From assembly GCA_031273295.1 (NCBI GenBank), contig JAISSD010000148.1, forward strand, positions 1 through 34,370: a stretch of DNA of 34,370 nt. Direction: 5' to 3'. Numbering within the stretch: position 1 is the first letter of the stretch; every line of letters begins with the position of its first letter. This DNA is from Prevotella sp. GTDB taxonomy: Bacteria > Bacteroidota > Bacteroidia > Bacteroidales > Dysgonomonadaceae. The notes below the pieces were generated by a model. The model was not told the origin of the DNA. It was given only the letters and a program-made list of their open reading frames with translations, and searched no databases. The position numbers were made by a program, and so were the translations under genes. This document shows, piece after piece, positions 30,613 through 34,370 of the stretch.

Positions 30613-31104
30613 TCACATTCCTTTTTGAAGTTCCTCGACAAAACGCATGCACTCCATTGGCGTGGCGGCAGACAGGCGGAACTCTCGCACACGTTTGTAC
30701 AAGGCGTCGGGAGTAAACGCAGACAAAGCCATAGAAGGAATCGGGGCAACAGCCGGAGTCTCGTTTTCCACAATCGCGACACATTTGGGCGCATAGGCGG
30801 GCAATTCCTGTTTCCATTGTTCAAAAACGGCTTCGCCCACAATTTCGGACGGTTCGGCACGGATGTAACTCTCTGTACGTTCGCACACCCTGAAACGTTC
30901 GAGAAAGCCTTCAAGCGAAGTCTGGGGAAATCCAACTCTCACAACCTCCATACCGGCAACTTTTACCGGCTTTTTGGTGGTTTGCAACGGACGGACAAGG
31001 CAGAGAAGATAGGCTGACATTTCATAGCCAATCCAGAAGACGCCCTCCTTGAACAAATGAAGGAAGCCATCGCTACACAGGGATAATTTTTCGTTGACGG
31101 TCAT
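30613..31104 (-). CDS. DGR-associated accessory protein, possibly MutS N-domain-like
   Basis: 163 aa ending 5 bp before avd; EGVFWIGYEMSAYLL and VRVGFPQTSLEGFLERF recall MutS domain I (GdFYE.F..DA; aGiPyHaLd.Yl..L). Confidence 0.6.
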   Translation of the reverse strand: MTVNEKLSLCSDGFLHLFKEGVFWIGYEMSAYLLCLVRPLQTTKKPVKVAGMEVVRVGFPQTSLEGFLERFRVCERTESYIRAEPSEIVGEAVFEQWKQELPAYAPKCVAIVENETPAVAPIPSMALSAFTPDALYKRVREFRLSAATPMECMRFVEELQKGM

Positions 31105-31184
31105 AGTCTGTTACGGATTTATCAGTGAATTTATTCAATTTTAACGGGGAAGCGCGCCGTTATATGCATAATCGATAATTTTCG

Positions 31185-31217
31185 AAAAAAAAATTTCGTC
31201 GACCGCCTTACGGCGGT
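31185..31217 (-). terminator. Hairpin ACCGCC-GTAA-GGCGGT then T9, 3' of the DGR target gene
   Basis: 6-bp stem, GNRA-type GUAA loop, 8-nt gap, then T9 on the minus strand. Confidence 0.6.
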
Positions 31218-31241
31218 ATTGACCCCTACGGCTGAGAGGGA

Positions 31242-31265
31242 GCCTGCCCGCTACGCAAGGCAGGC
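31242..31265. repeat. Hairpin GCCTGCC-cgctacgcaa-GGCAGGC downstream of the VR
   Basis: 7-bp perfect inverted repeat. Confidence 0.65.
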
Positions 31266-31317
31266 AATAGTCAAATTGTCAAATAGACGAATACGCACGC
31301 GCTTCGCGCCCGCTTTT

Positions 31318-33267
31318 TTATTTCTTGACGCAACGGGCAGGAAAGCCGAACGCACGATTGTCGCTAACCGCCGGGTTAACGGTCGTGCCATCGAAGCCCA
31401 GGCTGCGGCCATTCGCAGCATCGGCCGACGAACTCCATGCATAGCCGTTCACGCCGAGATTGCTCAATGCACCAGCCGAGCCGTTCCGGTTGCCCGAAGC
31501 GGGGAAAAAGACGGTCGATGATCCACCGTAGGTCAGAGTATAACCGTTTACTACTTCGAAAGTACCGTCGGTCTTGTTGGATGTGCCGGCAGATGCAGGC
31601 CATGTGCCAAGCCCGCCCAGCTCAATGGTATATTGCCCGGGACTGGTGAATGGATTAGGGAAGGTATCAGGCTCGAAGTCGGCGGAAACAGGCAGACGCC
31701 AGTAACCGGCAGGAACACCCGGACGACCACTGAGATAAGCGCATATGTCGCCCTTGTAAGTATCGTTCAGGAACGACACGTAGCCATTGGTACGGTAATC
31801 AGTTACTCCGTTGATAGGAGTGGTAGAGAAGTTGGTAGCGTCGCCAACAGCGATGTTTGTCCATGTACCACCGGATACCAAAGCCGAGGCGGTAGTGGAT
31901 ATGTACATCCCGTTGATACCACCAGGAGAGTAAAGCACGGTAGCGCCGCCCCAATCACCGGAGGGAGAAATACCGATCAGGGAACCCCATTTAAAATACA
32001 GGCCCTGGTAATTCTTGTGCGTGGTCACATCCACATCGTCGAAGGTCAGCCTTTTATTTGTATCGTCCCAATAGATATTGGAACCCGCAAAGCCTTTGTG
32101 AGCCTTGGGCGTATAGGAGGCCGCCTCGGCCGGGTCGGGATCTTCATTGATATCTGTATCGGGCAGGTCTTCGCCGAAAGCATTGTCGAACCCGGTCACC
32201 TCGACGTCAGCAAAATTAATATAGTCGCTACCCGACAGATCTACAACAAATGTGTAACTTCTGCCGATCTCGAATGTCAAAGGCTTGTTCAACGCAGGGT
32301 TGAGCGGCTCCCTGACGGCGAAGTATTTCACCAGCACATCTTCCGGCGCGTCAGTAGAAGAATACACGATCTTCACGTAGAACTTGCCGTCAATCGGATC
32401 TACCGCGTCAGCTTCGTCCGCAATTGCAATGCGTTCGCCAAGGACGGTAGTCTGGGGCAGAACAAGCAACGATTCGTCACCCGTAATAATATCCGAATAG
32501 TCAGAGCCGGAGACTACCACCTTTGGGTCGAAGTCGAAACCGTAATCGGTCTCGGCGGTATTCTGACCGGTCCACAACACCAGAGGCGTGCCTGCGGCAT
32601 CATCGCTGTAGACGAATCCGTCCGAAGCGGGAATGTCTGTGGAGTTCAGCTCCAGTGTACCGCTATTGCTCAGGTTTATAAACGCCGCGCCGTGAACATT
32701 GTATGTCGTCCCGGACGAAGCGGGACGCGCTTTTAGTTGAATGCGGCTGAGTGCATGATGGAAAGTCAGAGTCACCACCTCTGGCCTGGTACAGCTCACT
32801 CCTGGCTTGACGGCGACGAGCAAGTCTTCCTGGTCGTCAATATCGGGAACCGTGTACGCGATGCTCATATCGGAATAGTCGGAACTGCTATATTTGGCGA
32901 TAACCCCGTCGGCTGCGTCGGGCGAGTAAGCAAAGAAGTCTATTGTACCCAGGCCAGGCCAGTATTGTTTCGGGTCGTATGTCCAATTACTGTTCCCGCC
33001 CGATACGGAGGCAGGAGCAAGGTTGACTAGCGGCTCGGAGTTTTCGCTCCAGATGCCGAACGCGTTAAAAGTGGCTACGTCGCCCGTCGTGGTTTCGGCG
33101 GCGCGGGTAGATAAACTGCGATTGGTCCGGGCTGCAAATGTTACATTTGTCAGAGGATCGGACAGGGATGCAATCTCCTCCGTATTCTGGCAACCGGAAA
33201 ATACGGCGAGGCCGCCGGCAAGGGCGGCGAACAGACCCGAACGGGTCGAATGAATAAATCGTTTCAT
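31318..33267 (-). CDS. DGR target: fimbrillin-like (Mfa-like) lipoprotein with C-terminal variable domain
   Basis: Lipobox AVFSGCQ; fimbrillin features (TLTFHHALSRIQLKA, FEIGRSYTFVVDLS); C-terminal FPASGNRNGSAGALSNLGVNGYAWSSSADAANGRSLGFDGTTVNPAVSDNRAFGFPARCVKK is the VR. Confidence 0.93.
   Translation of the reverse strand: MKRFIHSTRSGLFAALAGGLAVFSGCQNTEEIASLSDPLTNVTFAARTNRSLSTRAAETTTGDVATFNAFGIWSENSEPLVNLAPASVSGGNSNWTYDPKQYWPGLGTIDFFAYSPDAADGVIAKYSSSDYSDMSIAYTVPDIDDQEDLLVAVKPGVSCTRPEVVTLTFHHALSRIQLKARPASSGTTYNVHGAAFINLSNSGTLELNSTDIPASDGFVYSDDAAGTPLVLWTGQNTAETDYGFDFDPKVVVSGSDYSDIITGDESLLVLPQTTVLGERIAIADEADAVDPIDGKFYVKIVYSSTDAPEDVLVKYFAVREPLNPALNKPLTFEIGRSYTFVVDLSGSDYINFADVEVTGFDNAFGEDLPDTDINEDPDPAEAASYTPKAHKGFAGSNIYWDDTNKRLTFDDVDVTTHKNYQGLYFKWGSLIGISPSGDWGGATVLYSPGGINGMYISTTASALVSGGTWTNIAVGDATNFSTTPINGVTDYRTNGYVSFLNDTYKGDICAYLSGRPGVPAGYWRLPVSADFEPDTFPNPFTSPGQYTIELGGLGTWPASAGTSNKTDGTFEVVNGYTLTYGGSSTVFFPASGNRNGSAGALSNLGVNGYAWSSSADAANGRSLGFDGTTVNPAVSDNRAFGFPARCVKK
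31322..31507 (-). repeat. DGR variable repeat (VR), 186 bp, ending next to the stop codon
   Basis: Direct alignment with the TR at constant offset 1425. Confidence 0.97.
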
Positions 33268-33503
33268 AAATTTTAAATTTTAAATTTGGATTTTAATAAA
33301 TTAAAAAAATAATTGTCCGCAACTTGCTCCCGTAAAAAGGCGCCGGGCGCAAGAGACGGCGCGGCAACTTGCGTATTAACCGTCTGTTGTGCAACTTGTG
33401 TTTTCTGTCATTTTACCTCCTTTCTTCCTTTAACAGGTGGATACTGGATATTCTCATTCTCGTTTTCGTTTTCATTCGTTTTTATGCGCCGTTATTTATA
33501 TTC

Positions 33504-34370
33504 TCAGTTTAGCGGTACGGTTCGCCCGTCCCAGCCAGGTACCTTCACATTCAATCCAACGTCGGGCGGAATCACCAGACGCCCGTCGTTATAGAGGATG
33601 ATGTCGAAACCGCCATTATGCTTGCGCCATGCCGTTTGAACCTCAAGCGACCCCTTGGCCGCCCCGGCTGGACTCCCGTCGAAATAACCCAGCGCGCCCA
33701 TAATCTGGCGACGGACGGTTTCCTCCCACTCCCCCTTCCAGTAACCCCACGAGGCGGTATAATTATAATGCGCTTTCGAGAAACACTCCACGGTCAGAAC
33801 GTTGCGGATATCTTCGCCGTCGGGAACGCCGAACACGGAGAAAGCTCCGATAATCCAGTCGCCGCGCCATCCGGTAACCTGGTTCATATATCCGTCCGGA
33901 AACCATAATGGATGAACAGGGATGAATCCCCAATCCGAACAGGGAACAAGCTGGACAGAATCGGATCTGTTCCATGATAACGCGGGTTCGGGAGCGCAAC
34001 CGTTCTCTATTGCCAGGGCGCGGCGAAAAATGACGGTAGACGGACTGCCTGAGATAGTGCCGGACGCAGGAAAGTATGAGGCAGATATGCCGGAGATAGA
34101 GCCGCTTGACGAGCCGACGTTCTTTGCGCCGTCCACGCCGTAGACCATGAAGGTAAATTCATGGAGAACATTTCGGGGATAACAATATACCGTATCGTAG
34201 CCCCTGGCGGGAACGCCAAAAGCCGTATTCTCACGCGAGACATAGAATGTATAGGGAAAAGACTCCCGTACAGCCGGTTCATCAAGCGGATAGTCCGCCC
34301 CTGTATTGTAAACTGCGGCTGAGTTGCGAACCTCGAACAGGGAAGCGTCTTCCTTGTGCAGGAAATCAAG
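33504..34370 (-). CDS. Fimbrial-operon protein (DUF5119-like), 5' truncated by window edge
   Basis: Open frame continues past 34148 to the edge (LDFLHKEDASLFEVRNSAAVYNTG...CYPRNVLHEFTFMVYGVDGAKNV); located upstream of the fimbrillin-like target. Confidence 0.6.
   Translation of the reverse strand, partial: LDFLHKEDASLFEVRNSAAVYNTGADYPLDEPAVRESFPYTFYVSRENTAFGVPARGYDTVYCYPRNVLHEFTFMVYGVDGAKNVGSSSGSISGISASYFPASGTISGSPSTVIFRRALAIENGCAPEPALSWNRSDSVQLVPCSDWGFIPVHPLWFPDGYMNQVTGWRGDWIIGAFSVFGVPDGEDIRNVLTVECFSKAHYNYTASWGYWKGEWEETVRRQIMGALGYFDGSPAGAAKGSLEVQTAWRKHNGGFDIILYNDGRLVIPPDVGLNVKVPGWDGRTVPLN

Noticed and set aside
28204-31507. Retron or group II intron interpretation
   Set aside because: No msr/msd-like structure or intron domain V recognised; the IGxxxSQ motif, Avd and A-specific TR/VR pair favour a DGR.
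31633-32736. 367-aa plus-strand ORF
   Set aside because: Antisense shadow of the fimbrillin-like target; low-complexity Arg/Gly/Val composition and no recognisable domain.
1-34370. CRISPR arrays, rRNA or prophage structural genes
   Set aside because: No regularly spaced repeat array, rRNA-like sequence or phage structural ORF was seen in the window.

Overview
This is a Bacteroidetes/Bacteroidales-type chromosomal window, judged from TAnnTTTG -7 promoters, fimbrillin-family proteins and SecA/GyrA style. Most of 1-27 kb is ordinary: an efflux adaptor with a truncated ABC ATPase, a GT39-like membrane protein, prephenate dehydrogenase, amt-glnK, SagB-like nitroreductase, DUF4105 (Lnb-like) protein, an alkaline-phosphatase-superfamily protein, secA, gyrA, a TPR protein, meaB, a ROK kinase, a PurM-like protein, gcvT, pepT, an SRP RNA-tRNA-Thr pair and an FAD oxidoreductase. 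The exciting part is 28.2-34.4 kb, a complete diversity-generating retroelement (DGR) on the minus strand. It has a reverse transcriptase with the DGR signature IGNLTSQ and YVDD, an Avd-like four-helix protein, a second accessory ORF that looks MutS-N-domain-like, and a 186-bp template repeat (TR, 29897-30082). The matching 186-bp variable repeat (VR, 31322-31507) forms the extreme C-terminus of a fimbrillin-like lipoprotein. TR and VR differ at 13 positions by hand alignment, and every one is an adenine of the TR coding strand (43 A of 186), which is the hallmark of adenine-specific mutagenic homing. Structure not explained by the genes includes mirror-image hairpins with shared stem sequence flanking the TR, an intrinsic-terminator-like hairpin 24 nt after the TR, a long imperfect inverted repeat in the TR-RT spacer, an IS200-like N-terminal remnant overlapping the RT start, and an FGE/C-type-lectin-fold remnant beside the RT. 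Elsewhere there is a frameshifted DUF3791/DUF3990 toxin-antitoxin-like pair with a partial duplicate, a nonsense codon in the ABC ATPase, and decayed gene fragments.
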